From positions 25,848 through 89,847 of the forward strand of contig NZ_CAKROJ010000006.1 in the NCBI RefSeq assembly GCF_934372025.1: a stretch of DNA of 64,000 nucleotides. The letters are read 5' to 3'. This DNA is from an uncultured Blautia sp. (GTDB lineage Bacteria > Bacillota > Clostridia > Lachnospirales > Lachnospiraceae). A program made the translations under genes and the position numbers. Positions within the stretch are counted from its first letter, which is position 1. Every line of letters begins with the position of its first letter. The notes below the pieces were generated by a model that did no database searches, had not been told where the DNA came from, and saw only the letters and a list, made by a program, of their open reading frames with translations. Below, one piece after another: positions 1 to 8,892 of this stretch.

Positions 1-21
1 GCTCTTTATCATTTTTAAGAT

Positions 22-409
22 TTACTGCATTATCATATATTTCTCGTGCAATTTGATTTCGTCATCTAAGTGTCGCAGCGTAGATTTCGGAATTCTGTTT
101 TTTTCTCCTTCATCTATAGTTCTTCTTAATTTCATGTCCGTTTTATTGTTCACTTTGTTTTTTTCAAAGTCAGAGCAAACACTGTACAAAATACGATTTT
201 CCACATTTTTTTGCATAAAGAACCATTGAAGTAATTCTTCTGGAAGCAAATCTTCAGAGTCAAGACATTACTTTCGGAAATTTCTTTCTAAACTTCCAAC
301 TTTGAATGATGTCTTTCCGGAAATTACAGGAAAGCAGTTTCGCGATTAATACATGCTTCAATATTTTCCTGAGGCTCTTTTAAGAGTTTTGTATAATTAT
401 TCATATTCA
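22..409 (-). pseudogene. Decayed coding remnant, unrecognised
   Basis: No intact gene lies in the first 660 bases. On the minus strand a short reading frame opens at an ATG near 409 (MNMNNYTKLLKEPQENIEA...) and hits a stop after about 28 codons. A further open stretch of about 80 codons in another frame, with no ATG start, runs to a stop near 22 and ends in a charged, helix-like tail (LRRTIDEGEKNRIPK). The pieces read like one gene broken by frameshifts and stops. I do not recognise the family. It could also be chance open frame in AT-rich DNA. Confidence 0.3.
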
Positions 410-559
410 TGCATAAACCATAGGAAAGATTTTTTATGGTTCATTCAATAAACTACAATAACAGTTTATACACCATACGGACTATTCTGAAAGAACATCC
501 CTCTGAAATTCTGGACGGCCTTTCCATGATTCTGGTCACATCCTCGCGGAGCGTTTTTA

Positions 560-593
560 TGTAATAGGAACATTACAGAGTAATTTCTTATTA
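560..593. repeat. Palindromic repeat, copy 1
   Basis: The arm TGTAATAGGAACATTAC is followed after a few bases by GTAATTTCTTATTA, which folds back on it. The same palindrome, inverted and better preserved, occurs at 45353-45390 between unrelated genes. Two copies about 45 kb apart at intergenic sites suggest a dispersed palindromic (REP- or MITE-like) element. This copy has more mismatches in its second arm, so it looks older. Confidence 0.65.
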
Positions 594-596
594 TAT

Positions 597-643
597 AAAA
601 AAGAAATTGCCCAGCAGTTTTTATGCTGCCTGACAATTCCCTT
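597..643 (-). terminator. Intrinsic terminator of the alpha/beta-hydrolase gene
   Basis: Read on the minus strand, an imperfect hairpin (arms AATTGTCAGGCAGC and GCTGGGCAATT, A-rich loop) is followed directly by a run of T. It lies about 55 bases past the stop of the gene at 700-1653. The plus-strand side is also T-rich, so it may work in both directions. Confidence 0.7.
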
Positions 644-699
644 TTATTTTATTTATTTAATTTTTTATTCTCTGATACTCTGTGCTGATTTTCTTTATA

Positions 700-1653
700 T
701 TAAAAGAAAATTCCAACCTGTTCCAGGAACTGTTCCGGAGCTTCCACATGTGGGAAATGTTTTGTCTCCATAATGGTTACCGCTTCTACTGAAGGATTAA
801 CGTTCTGATAAGCTTCTATGATTGCTTCTCTATTATTCTCAGCTTCACCCTCTACAATATAAAGGCTGTTGTCGATTTCCTTGAGACCACGGGTAATATC
901 GATATTCATGAATTTAGAAGCTTTATTTGCATATACGTTCTTTGCATAGCAGCCGCCTCTGTGAGCAGCTTCATAATAAGCATCCTGAAGATCTCTGTCT
1001 GGATGGAACGGATCAAATGCAAGGTTCTCAATAAACTCATTATTGACTGCAGTTCTCGATACAACCATATGATAGACCAGAGTTCCAAATACAGGAATCT
1101 CCAGGAATTTACGGAGAAGTTTTTCTTTCTTTCCAGGCATCTGTTTCAGACTGGACAGGCTTACCGGATTTACCATCATAATCTTATTAAACAACTGTTT
1201 TTCATTATGACAGGCCATAATAACAAAAGATGACGCATAGCCATTAACGATGACGTCTGTCTTCTCTCTGATTACATTCTTAATAAAATCACAGATTGCC
1301 TGCACATAAACAAAATTTGTATAAGTCATTCCAGGTTTTTCGGAACGGCCGCATCCCGGAAGATCCAGAATATAAACTGTGTGCTCCATAGCAAGATCAT
1401 CTTCAATCTTGTTCCATTCATAGCCGGAACCACCCGGAAGCATATCATGAATCAGAAGGATCGGGCTGCCTTTTCCCTTCTTTGTATAATAGATATCACC
1501 AAATCTCCAGTGATAGTAGTTTCTCACGTCAGTATCCAGCATCTCTTTAAGACAGGCTGATGCTGCGATCACTTTATTTATAATATGGATAGTGGCAGTT
1601 GTTGTCGTAACCAGTGCTGCTACTGTAAGCAGACGTTTGCTGTGTTTCTTCAT
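700..1653 (-). CDS. Alpha/beta-hydrolase-fold membrane-anchored protein, nucleophile apparently lost
   Basis: 317 aa. An N-terminal hydrophobic segment (about residues 8-31) probably anchors it in the membrane. The rest follows the alpha/beta-hydrolase fold: strand ILLIHD with the oxyanion region at 66-80, DLPGCGRS at 97-104, and a C-terminal histidine in KHFPHVEAPEQF. At the nucleophile elbow, where the family has G-x-S-x-G, the sequence is G138-Y-A140-S-S142, so the usual catalytic serine position holds alanine. It may be an inactive or repurposed member, or a neighbouring serine may serve. It is a single gene with its own terminator; the start follows a purine-rich GGGAGG site. Its substrate cannot be told. 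Confidence 0.8.
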   Translation of the reverse strand: MKKHSKRLLTVAALVTTTTATIHIINKVIAASACLKEMLDTDVRNYYHWRFGDIYYTKKGKGSPILLIHDMLPGGSGYEWNKIEDDLAMEHTVYILDLPGCGRSEKPGMTYTNFVYVQAICDFIKNVIREKTDVIVNGYASSFVIMACHNEKQLFNKIMMVNPVSLSSLKQMPGKKEKLLRKFLEIPVFGTLVYHMVVSRTAVNNEFIENLAFDPFHPDRDLQDAYYEAAHRGGCYAKNVYANKASKFMNIDITRGLKEIDNSLYIVEGEAENNREAIIEAYQNVNPSVEAVTIMETKHFPHVEAPEQFLEQVGIFF

Positions 1654-1711
1654 GTTCTACCTCCCTTATTTCGATGTCACTATTATACGCTAAAAAAGGT
1701 CTTTTTACAAT

Positions 1712-2737
1712 CTATAACAGTGAAAGAAGTTTGTATACATCGTCCATTCTGGTTGCCCAGCTAGTTGCAAATCGAACTACTGTATGTGTATCATCAGCCT
1801 TTTCCCAGAAGCTGAACTGTACGTCTTTTTTCAGTTCTTCCATCTTGGTATTTTCGAGAACAATGAACTGCTGATTGGTCGGTGAATCAATGAAAAATTT
1901 ATAATTTTTTTCTTTTAAGCCTTCTTTGAGTACTGCAGCCGTTTCAATTGCATTTTTTCCGATTTCAAGATAAAGCTCATCTGTAAAAAGTGCGTCAAAT
2001 TGCACTCCAAGAAGTCTGCCCTTTGCCAGCAATGCTCCATGCTGTTTTACTCTTGTAAGAAAATACTTGGGCATAGTTTCACCGGTAAATACAACCGCTT
2101 CCCCACACAGGGCGCCTGCTTTGGTTCCACCTATGTAAAAGATATCACAGAGCTCTGCGATATCCTGCAGAGTTACATCTGTTTCCTTGCTTACCAGTCC
2201 GTAAATCAGTCTTGCTCCGTCCATATAAAGCGGGAGTTTGAATTCACGGCATGTAGCTGAGAGCTCTTCAAGCTCTTTCCTGGTATACAAAGTTCCATAT
2301 TCGGTCGGATGGGAGATATAAACCATTCCCGGGAAAACCATATGCTCATGACTTTCATCGCCATAAAACGTCTCTACCAGGTTTCTAAGATCCTCTGCAT
2401 TGATTTTTCCTTCCTTTTCAGGCAGTGTCAGAACTTTATGACCGGTAAATTCGATTGCGCCGGCTTCGTGTGCACTGACATGGCCTGTCTGAGCTGCTAC
2501 AACGCCCTCATATGGATTCAGGACTGTATCAATGACAATCTGGTTGGTCTGGGTGCCGCCTGTCAGCAGATAGACTTCTGCGTCCTCACGGCCGCATGCC
2601 TTTTTAATTTTTTCTTTTGCCTCTTCACAGTAATGGTCTGAGCCATAACCCGGAAGCTGCTCCATATTGGTATCGATCAGGTGCTGGAGGACTTTTTCAT
2701 GTGCCCCCTCTGAATAATCATTTACAAAATATAACAT
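1712..2737 (-). CDS. Low-specificity L-threonine aldolase-like PLP enzyme
   Basis: 341 aa, full length for the threonine aldolase / beta-eliminating lyase family (fold type I PLP enzymes). Family landmarks are the N-terminal NDYSEGAH, the TGGTQTN cofactor-phosphate loop at 59-65, the aspartate in YMDGARL (D173) that would contact the pyridine nitrogen, and the Schiff-base lysine in GGTKAG (K206). Members cleave L-threonine or allo-threonine to glycine and acetaldehyde in the cytoplasm. It has an AAGGAA-type ribosome binding site and stands alone between terminators. Exact stereo- and substrate preference cannot be read from the sequence. Confidence 0.88.
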   Translation of the reverse strand: MLYFVNDYSEGAHEKVLQHLIDTNMEQLPGYGSDHYCEEAKEKIKKACGREDAEVYLLTGGTQTNQIVIDTVLNPYEGVVAAQTGHVSAHEAGAIEFTGHKVLTLPEKEGKINAEDLRNLVETFYGDESHEHMVFPGMVYISHPTEYGTLYTRKELEELSATCREFKLPLYMDGARLIYGLVSKETDVTLQDIAELCDIFYIGGTKAGALCGEAVVFTGETMPKYFLTRVKQHGALLAKGRLLGVQFDALFTDELYLEIGKNAIETAAVLKEGLKEKNYKFFIDSPTNQQFIVLENTKMEELKKDVQFSFWEKADDTHTVVRFATSWATRMDDVYKLLSLL

Positions 2738-2803
2738 CTCGGATTCCTTTCTTATTGTAAAATCAGTTCTATTTTATCACCAGAAATATTTTTTTACTAC
2801 TGG

Positions 2804-2837
2804 AAAGAAAAATACCCCGCGGGCAATCTCGCGGGGC
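2804..2837 (-). terminator. Intrinsic terminator of the Gld-type ABC operon
   Basis: CCCCGCG and CGCGGGG arms (2815-2821, 2830-2836) with an 8-base loop are followed on the minus strand by TATTTTTCTTT. It sits just after the stop of the DUF4340 gene. Confidence 0.85.
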
Positions 2838-2851
2838 AGGTTCATATTATC

Positions 2852-4486
2852 CTAATTTTCTTCTGTAGTTTCAGATTCTGTATCTGCATCGGAAGCGTTT
2901 TCTTCCTTATCTGCATTTATTACTTTCTGATAAGCTTCATCCAGTTCTTTCACGTTCATCTTATTTACAAGATAAATCTTATCTTCTACTACTGCTGCGT
3001 AGAAATTTGTATCGTACTCATAGTACTTCACAATTGTTTCGTTTCCACTTGTATCTTTTAAGATAAAGGTATATGCCGGATCGGCTTCCGGTTTATATTC
3101 CTCGTTAAGGCGTTTCTGTGCAGACATATTGATAAGTTTATTGTAAAAGCTTAAAAATGTAGATTCATCAAGATCCTCTCCATCCAGCTTATAGGTTGTC
3201 ACTGTAGTTTCTTTCGTATCATCAGAATCATCCGTACTTTCGTCCGAGGAATCCTCCGTTGTATCTGCATCTTCTTCTGAAACATCCTCGCTGTCTGTAT
3301 CATCCGTTGTTGTTTCTGTTACAACCGTTACAGTATGATCACCCTCTGCATTCTGCACTTCCAGGGAATCCAGGTTTGTTGCAGCCACATAACTTACGGT
3401 AAGGTTATAAAAATCAGAAACGGTAGCATCAAGGATTGTTGTCAGGGAATCAGTTGCGATCGTGTAAACTTCTTTGCTGTCATTTACCTTTACATAACGG
3501 TCACTGCCAGTCTCATCTCCCAAATAAATCGTAAGAGTCTTCTCAACCGTCTTTGTCTCCGCTTCTTCCTCTGAGTTATCTGAATCAGCAGCCTCCTCCG
3601 AGTCCGTACTTTCCTCTGCATCTGAATCTGCAGAATCTGAATCCGCGGTCTCATCAGCATCGTCCGATTCAACCTCTTCTTCCTCGCTGTAATTTACAGT
3701 AATGACAGCATACGGATCATCAAATCCATATTTGGAATCATCGGTGCAGTTATAATCAACGAATTTATCATATGCGAGATTTCCGACTGCTGCTGTTACT
3801 TCATCGGCCTTTGTTGTGTCCGCTTTTTCTTCATCTTTGCCATCGGACACTGTCCAGAACAGGCTGTCCTGATCCTCGGTGAGCTCGTATCCGTCTTCTT
3901 TGTCGACCTTCACATCTGTGATCGTAGCAGATGTTACGCTCGGGAATGTTCCGCTTTCTGCAAAATCATAGAGATTTCCCATAAAAGGCTCGATTGAAGT
4001 ACTGGATACCAGATAAACACTCTTATCGTCGTCAGATTTTTTTACATAATACTGATTATTTGAATTCTGCATGCCAACCTGCAGAGTCGTGTCGCCATCT
4101 GCGGTTGTCAGAGTGATCTCATTTTGTGGAGTATCCAGATCATACTGGCTTAGGTCCTCCACATCCTCAATCTCCTGGTCTGCAGTCAGGGAAGCAACTC
4201 CCTTGACTGCACTGTCGACGGTATCCTGGTTTACCGGAAAATTTGAATCTGCTTTTTCTATCCAGGTATCATCCTTTTTATCAAATTCAACGCTGTCTGT
4301 ATCTGCCGTAAAAGCAACTGCTGTGATGTCATCTGCTTCCAGGCTGACCAGATCTACGCTTGTATCCTCTTCTTCGGTCTCTTTGGCCTCCTGTGAAGCA
4401 ACATAAGAATTTACTCCCGCATAGGCACCGCAGGCCACGCCAAGCACTACCACCGCAGAAACCAGTTTGACTGTTTTTTTCTTCAT
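2852..4486 (-). CDS. DUF4340 domain protein of a Gld-type ABC system
   Basis: 544 aa. An N-terminal membrane segment (about residues 6-28) is followed by repeated DUF4340-like extracytoplasmic beta-rich units, with recurring patterns such as 'LDEYGL/LSQYDLDTP', 'VGMQNSNNQYYVKK' and 'LGDETGSDRYVKV'. Two long Asp/Glu/Ser/Thr-rich inserts (encoded around 3535-3690 and 3190-3320) are low complexity and very acidic. It is the last gene of the operon, directly after the GldG-like gene. DUF4340 proteins usually accompany GldF/GldG-type ABC exporters and are thought to work with them outside the membrane. The biochemical role is unknown. Confidence 0.85.
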   Translation of the reverse strand: MKKKTVKLVSAVVVLGVACGAYAGVNSYVASQEAKETEEEDTSVDLVSLEADDITAVAFTADTDSVEFDKKDDTWIEKADSNFPVNQDTVDSAVKGVASLTADQEIEDVEDLSQYDLDTPQNEITLTTADGDTTLQVGMQNSNNQYYVKKSDDDKSVYLVSSTSIEPFMGNLYDFAESGTFPSVTSATITDVKVDKEDGYELTEDQDSLFWTVSDGKDEEKADTTKADEVTAAVGNLAYDKFVDYNCTDDSKYGFDDPYAVITVNYSEEEEVESDDADETADSDSADSDAEESTDSEEAADSDNSEEEAETKTVEKTLTIYLGDETGSDRYVKVNDSKEVYTIATDSLTTILDATVSDFYNLTVSYVAATNLDSLEVQNAEGDHTVTVVTETTTDDTDSEDVSEEDADTTEDSSDESTDDSDDTKETTVTTYKLDGEDLDESTFLSFYNKLINMSAQKRLNEEYKPEADPAYTFILKDTSGNETIVKYYEYDTNFYAAVVEDKIYLVNKMNVKELDEAYQKVINADKEENASDADTESETTEEN

Positions 4487-5989
4487 TTAAGCTTTTCTCC
4501 TTTTCAGCCATACCATGAATCCCATTATAAGAACAACTGCCGGAATGATTCCCATTACCATGATTTTCCAGAAGCTAGCATCATAAGCTGTCAGTGTCAG
4601 ATAAGAAACCTGCAGGTCCTTGGCCGGGATAGAAATTGTGGAAGTCTCATCGGAGCTGCACATCCAGTTCAGAGAACTCATGATCATCTGCTCATTTCCA
4701 CCTGCTACCATCTGGTTGATCTGGCTGTCCATCAGATTGGAGGATGCATAGTAAACAATCTGTGTTTCTTTATCATCTACAGTTTCTGTAATACTTACAC
4801 CAAGATCAAACGGTCCCTCTATGTCATCATCTGTTTTTTCAATGGAACCGCTGTTGACATCCACTTTTGAATAAGCGCTGTCAGAAGTTGTCAGAAGGCT
4901 GTTGACAGTAACTGTATCTCTGACATCCTCATCTTTCTTGATTCCCTGTGCATAAGGCATCAGAACATAATAACCTTTAGATGCAAAATCAGAAATAGCA
5001 TCCGTACTGTTGACAGTCGGTACAAGATAGTATGGCATCTGTGCATAATGCTGTGAATCGCCTTCAATCACAATACCATCGGTTCTTTCTACACCATAAT
5101 TCTTGAGAACTGCATCAAAATTTTCCATGGACTCTTCTGTGTAATCTGAAAAGATCATGGCTTTTCCGCCATTTTCCAGATAGTCAATGATCGCATCCTT
5201 CTCTGCTTCAGAAATATCAGTGGTCGGTGCATTGATCAGCAGGCAGGCTGCATCATCCGGAACACTTTCTTCTGTGATCAGGTTCAGGGATTTGATATCA
5301 ATGTTTGCTTTCTGTATATCCTCCTGAAGTGTAGAGTCCAGATCCTTTTCTCCATGTCCGTCAAGTGTGTAAAGGACTGGAAGATCTTCTGATGTTACAT
5401 AAGAAATTGCACTGTCAATCTGTCCCTCACCGTCAAATCCCGTGATGGAAGACTGATAAGTGTTGTAATCTATAGAAGATTCATAGATGCTGTCATAATT
5501 TACAACCTTGCTTCTGTCTCCGCATACGACGATCAGGCTGTTTGAGGCAACATCATCGCTTGTATACTGAGAAGTAAACTTCGGATTTACTACCGGATCC
5601 TTCTGCTCTGCTTTGATATGATCAGATTCTTCTGCGTATCTTTCCAGAAGCTTCTTGATTGTTTCATCTTCGGAACCACTCTGTACAACCTGATAAATTG
5701 TCACGTCTTTATCCAGGTCTTTCAGAAATTTTTTGGTATCATCGCTTATCGTATACAACTTTTGTGTGCTGACATCCAACTCCGTGTATTTGGTTGGAAG
5801 CGAGCCAACGATCATATTTATTACAAGAACAATTACCACAAAAACAGCACTGATCACTACACTGTAAGAACCGTTTCTGAGATATTTTTTGTTCATAGAT
5901 TCTTTTATTTTCTGCTTTAATGGCTTCTTTTCTTTATTGGAATCTTGTTTTGAATCTTTATTTATTTTCAGTTTTTCTGTTAATTTCAC
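4487..5989 (-). CDS. GldG-like ABC-associated protein
   Basis: About 500 aa. I place the start at the GTG at 5989 because AAGGAGGTGG sits just upstream, right after the stop of the preceding gene; a longer frame from 6025 would overlap that gene. A lysine-rich cytoplasmic head is followed by a membrane segment (VVISAVFVVIVLVINMIV), a large extracytoplasmic domain of the GldG/ABC_transp_aux type (GHGEKDLDSTLQEDIQ; 'LLINAPTTDISEAEKDAIIDYLENGGKAM'-like Rossmann region), and a C-terminal membrane helix (MVMGIIPAVVLIMGFMVWL) ending in KRRKA. It would work with the permease and ATPase encoded upstream. The cargo or process is unknown in non-gliding Firmicutes. Confidence 0.87.
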   Translation of the reverse strand: MKLTEKLKINKDSKQDSNKEKKPLKQKIKESMNKKYLRNGSYSVVISAVFVVIVLVINMIVGSLPTKYTELDVSTQKLYTISDDTKKFLKDLDKDVTIYQVVQSGSEDETIKKLLERYAEESDHIKAEQKDPVVNPKFTSQYTSDDVASNSLIVVCGDRSKVVNYDSIYESSIDYNTYQSSITGFDGEGQIDSAISYVTSEDLPVLYTLDGHGEKDLDSTLQEDIQKANIDIKSLNLITEESVPDDAACLLINAPTTDISEAEKDAIIDYLENGGKAMIFSDYTEESMENFDAVLKNYGVERTDGIVIEGDSQHYAQMPYYLVPTVNSTDAISDFASKGYYVLMPYAQGIKKDEDVRDTVTVNSLLTTSDSAYSKVDVNSGSIEKTDDDIEGPFDLGVSITETVDDKETQIVYYASSNLMDSQINQMVAGGNEQMIMSSLNWMCSSDETSTISIPAKDLQVSYLTLTAYDASFWKIMVMGIIPAVVLIMGFMVWLKRRKA

Positions 5990-6002
5990 CGTCTCCACCT
6001 CC

Positions 6003-6866
6003 TTAATTCCAGCGTCTCTTAACAATCGACTGCACAGTCAGGAACAGGCAGACTGTGATCACAGACACAAAATATAAAATTCCTTTGACATCAAAGATTG
6101 CATTTGCAAAATTGTCAAAATGGCTGCTCAGATTAAAGACGTTCAGTACTTTCTGGATTCCGCCTGAGAAGAAGCTGGAGTTCACAACATACACGATCAC
6201 CAATGCGATCTCGCCGACAACGCATACAATTGCTGAGATCAGAAGATTTTTGATCATGGTATAAATTACAATTGCTGCTGCCAGGATTAAAAGTCCAAAA
6301 GTAATGCAGGTGGAAAGAGATCCTTCTGAGAAGAAAGAAGAAATTCCGTTCATCATGTAAAAGGCAAAAAGGAACACAAAAGTAAGTACTGCTGCAATCA
6401 CCTGACTCTCAGTCAAAGATGAAATAAACACACCAATTGCAAGATTTGCGCATCCGAGAAGGAAAAATCCCAGAATTCCTGTATAAGCCGCACCCATTGA
6501 TACGGTTCCGAATTTGCTCATAAGCAGAGGATACAGACACATAATCAGCATCGGAATTGCAAAGATCGTAACCAGTGCAAAGTATTTGCCAAGAACGATT
6601 TTCTCAACAGATACAGGTGCTGTGAGAAGCAGCTGGTCTGTTTTTTGCTTACGCTCTTCTGCAAGGACTCTCATGGTAAGAATCGGCACACTGATCAGAA
6701 ATACAAAGGTCAGTGCACTTAACGTATACTCAAAACGCGGATAAGCCGCTCCGAGCTGATATGCTGAAAAATAAATACCTGTCAGAAGCAGGATAAAAAA
6801 TATGAACAGGTAACCGATCATAGAAGTAAGATAACTTCTCAGTTCCCTCTTATATACTGCTATCAT
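6003..6866 (-). CDS. ABC-2-type permease, GldF-like
   Basis: 287 aa with about six hydrophobic helices, starting MIAVYKRELRSYLTSMIGYLFIF, the usual opening of GldF/NosY-type ABC-2 permeases. The cytoplasmic RVLAEERKQKTDQLLL stretch after helix 2 is the coupling region typical of the family. Its start overlaps the end of the ATPase gene by four bases, so the two are translationally coupled. It should form the membrane channel for the ATPase at 6863-7912. Confidence 0.9.
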   Translation of the reverse strand: MIAVYKRELRSYLTSMIGYLFIFFILLLTGIYFSAYQLGAAYPRFEYTLSALTFVFLISVPILTMRVLAEERKQKTDQLLLTAPVSVEKIVLGKYFALVTIFAIPMLIMCLYPLLMSKFGTVSMGAAYTGILGFFLLGCANLAIGVFISSLTESQVIAAVLTFVFLFAFYMMNGISSFFSEGSLSTCITFGLLILAAAIVIYTMIKNLLISAIVCVVGEIALVIVYVVNSSFFSGGIQKVLNVFNLSSHFDNFANAIFDVKGILYFVSVITVCLFLTVQSIVKRRWN

Positions 6867-7912
6867 TTATCTTCCCCCTCCTTTTTGTCTGTTTCCTGTG
6901 CCTTCAGTAACTCTTCTGCCTCAGTGGCACTTTTTATCTCTGGTTTTGTTTCTTTTTTATCTTCCTTATTATTTTTCTTGTCATCCTCTGTCAGTTCAAG
7001 GAAAATTTCCTCCAGAGAAGCTTTCTTAGACTGCATCTCAAGAATCGGACACTGTATATCTGCCATCTTATAGAAGACTTCTTCGCGAACATCCACGTCT
7101 TCTTTTGTCGAGAGCGTCACGCTCCATACATGATCCTCTTTTGTACCCTCAATTTTGATATCCTTGATATCGCCAATCTCTCTGAGTGCAATACGAATAT
7201 GATCTTTCTCGCCTTTTACAAGCAGGCTCAGGGTATTTGCACCTTCTGCGAGCTTACCAAGATTCTCCGGTGTATCGCTGGCAACCAGCTTTCCGTGAGA
7301 AATGATCAGCACGTAATCGCAGACTGCACTTACTTCTGAAAGGATATGAGAACTCAAAATAACCGTATGTTTTTCTTTGAGACTTCTGATCAGATCACGG
7401 ATTTCAATAATCTGTTTTGGGTCAAGACCAACGGTAGGCTCATCCAGGATAATCACCTCCGGATATCCGAGGATTGCCTGTGCCAGACCAACTCTCTGTC
7501 TGTAACCTTTGGAAAGATTCTTGATCAGACGGTTTTTCATGTCCGTTATCTTTACCATTTCCATGACTTCTTCCACCATGGATTTCTTTTTGTCTTTTGG
7601 GATTTTTTTAAGATCAGCGACGAAATTCATGTATTCGCCTACTGTCATATCGAAATAAAGAGGAGGCATTTCAGGCAGATAACCAATACATTTTTTAGCC
7701 TGCTCAGGCTCATCCAGTATATCATGGCCATCAATGGTTACCGTTCCCTCCGTAGATGCTATATAACCGGTAATCATATTCATGGTTGTGGATTTACCAG
7801 CTCCGTTTGGCCCCAGAAAGCCATAGATTTTGCCTTTCTCAATTTTAAAAGAAAGGTGGTCAACTGCTGTATGATCGCCATACCGTTTGACCAGATTGTT
7901 TACTTCAATCAC
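6863..7912 (-). CDS. ABC transporter ATP-binding protein, Gld/CcmA type
   Basis: 349 aa. The ABC ATPase domain (1-about 215) has Walker A GPNGAGKST (34-42), signature LSKGYRQRVG, Walker B VIILDEPTVGLDP and an H-loop in ILSSHIL. A DUF4162-like regulatory part follows. The tail (about 305-349) is Lys/Glu-rich and probably disordered. It is the first gene of the ATPase-permease-GldG-DUF4340 operon, and AAGGAGGAG precedes the start. It should power the GldF-like permease. Confidence 0.92.
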   Translation of the reverse strand: MIEVNNLVKRYGDHTAVDHLSFKIEKGKIYGFLGPNGAGKSTTMNMITGYIASTEGTVTIDGHDILDEPEQAKKCIGYLPEMPPLYFDMTVGEYMNFVADLKKIPKDKKKSMVEEVMEMVKITDMKNRLIKNLSKGYRQRVGLAQAILGYPEVIILDEPTVGLDPKQIIEIRDLIRSLKEKHTVILSSHILSEVSAVCDYVLIISHGKLVASDTPENLGKLAEGANTLSLLVKGEKDHIRIALREIGDIKDIKIEGTKEDHVWSVTLSTKEDVDVREEVFYKMADIQCPILEMQSKKASLEEIFLELTEDDKKNNKEDKKETKPEIKSATEAEELLKAQETDKKEGEDK

Positions 7913-7969
7913 AAATTTCTCCTCCTTTTTCTATAAACAGAATTGTTTATTTTTATTCTATAAAATTTT

Positions 7970-8023
7970 ATAAAATAAAAGATGCCTCCAGGTGAAACAG
8001 AGATAGGGGGTACCTGGAAGCAT
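7970..8023 (-). terminator. Intrinsic terminator after rsmG
   Basis: Arms GATGCCTCCAGGT (7981-7993) and ACCTGGAAGCATC (8011-8023) pair with one mismatch, and on the minus strand TTTTATTTTATAAAATTTT follows. It ends the mnmE-mnmG-rsmG transcription unit and isolates the ABC operon downstream. Confidence 0.8.
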
Positions 8024-8121
8024 CTTCCATCTTTGAGCCGGACTTTGCATCCGCTCTGGAGATATTCTATGAAGAAGTTGTGATAAAAATAGGATAAATC
8101 TGTGATGATTTTGTGAAAATA

Positions 8122-8859
8122 TTATGCAAGAGGTTCCTTCAGAGGAGTTCCTGCTTTACGTGGATATCGTCCCGGCGTTGGCTTCATTTTTTCAATCACT
8201 ACAAGCGAACGCTGAATCTCAGAATCCGGAAGATTAAAGTAAACCACATCCTGGATTTTACCACCAAGGATCTTGACTGCTTTTTCTGCCTGCTGCAGTT
8301 CTTCCTGGATTGTTCCGGACTTATAGGAAATAAAATGTCCACCTACTTTTACATAAGGGAGACAGTATTCTGACAGGGTCGCCAGATTAGAAACCGCACG
8401 GGAAACGCACAAATCATACTGCTCGCGATATGCCTTGTTTTTTGCAAATTCTTCGGCTCTGCCGTGGATCGCAGAGATATTTTCCAGTTTCAGGAGTGCA
8501 AAGGTCTCCTCGAGGAAATTCACTCTCTTTTTCAGGGAATCAAGAAGGCAGGCCTCCAGATGTGGAAACGCAATCTTGAGTGGCACTCCCGGGAATCCCG
8601 CGCCGGTTCCGATATCCATTATTTTGTTGACTTTTGTCATATCTACGGCTTTGACACAGGCAAGACTGTCCAGGAAATGTTTTACCAGCACCTCCTGAAA
8701 TTCTGTGATCCCGGTCAGATTCATGACTTTGTTTTTTTCTACCAGATATTCGTAAAAAGCAATAAACTGCTGTTTCTGCGTATCGTCCAGAGCAATCCCA
8801 AGCTCTTCACAGCCCTGCTCCAGTACTTTCAGATCATAAGACAATATGTTATCCTCCAA
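8122..8859 (-). CDS. rsmG: 16S rRNA (guanine527-N7)-methyltransferase RsmG
   Basis: 245 aa, the usual length. The SAM-binding motif I is DIGTGAGFPGVPL, preceded by the family stretch NLTGITEFQEVLVKHFLDSLA and followed by SLKKRVNFLEE. SRAVSNLATLSEYCLPYVKVGG is also characteristic. It methylates G527 in the decoding region of 16S rRNA using S-adenosylmethionine. It sits downstream of mnmG in the standard origin-proximal order. Confidence 0.96.
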   Translation of the reverse strand: MEDNILSYDLKVLEQGCEELGIALDDTQKQQFIAFYEYLVEKNKVMNLTGITEFQEVLVKHFLDSLACVKAVDMTKVNKIMDIGTGAGFPGVPLKIAFPHLEACLLDSLKKRVNFLEETFALLKLENISAIHGRAEEFAKNKAYREQYDLCVSRAVSNLATLSEYCLPYVKVGGHFISYKSGTIQEELQQAEKAVKILGGKIQDVVYFNLPDSEIQRSLVVIEKMKPTPGRYPRKAGTPLKEPLA

Positions 8860-8892
8860 TTTTCAGATTTAATATTACCTGTGAACAGTTAC

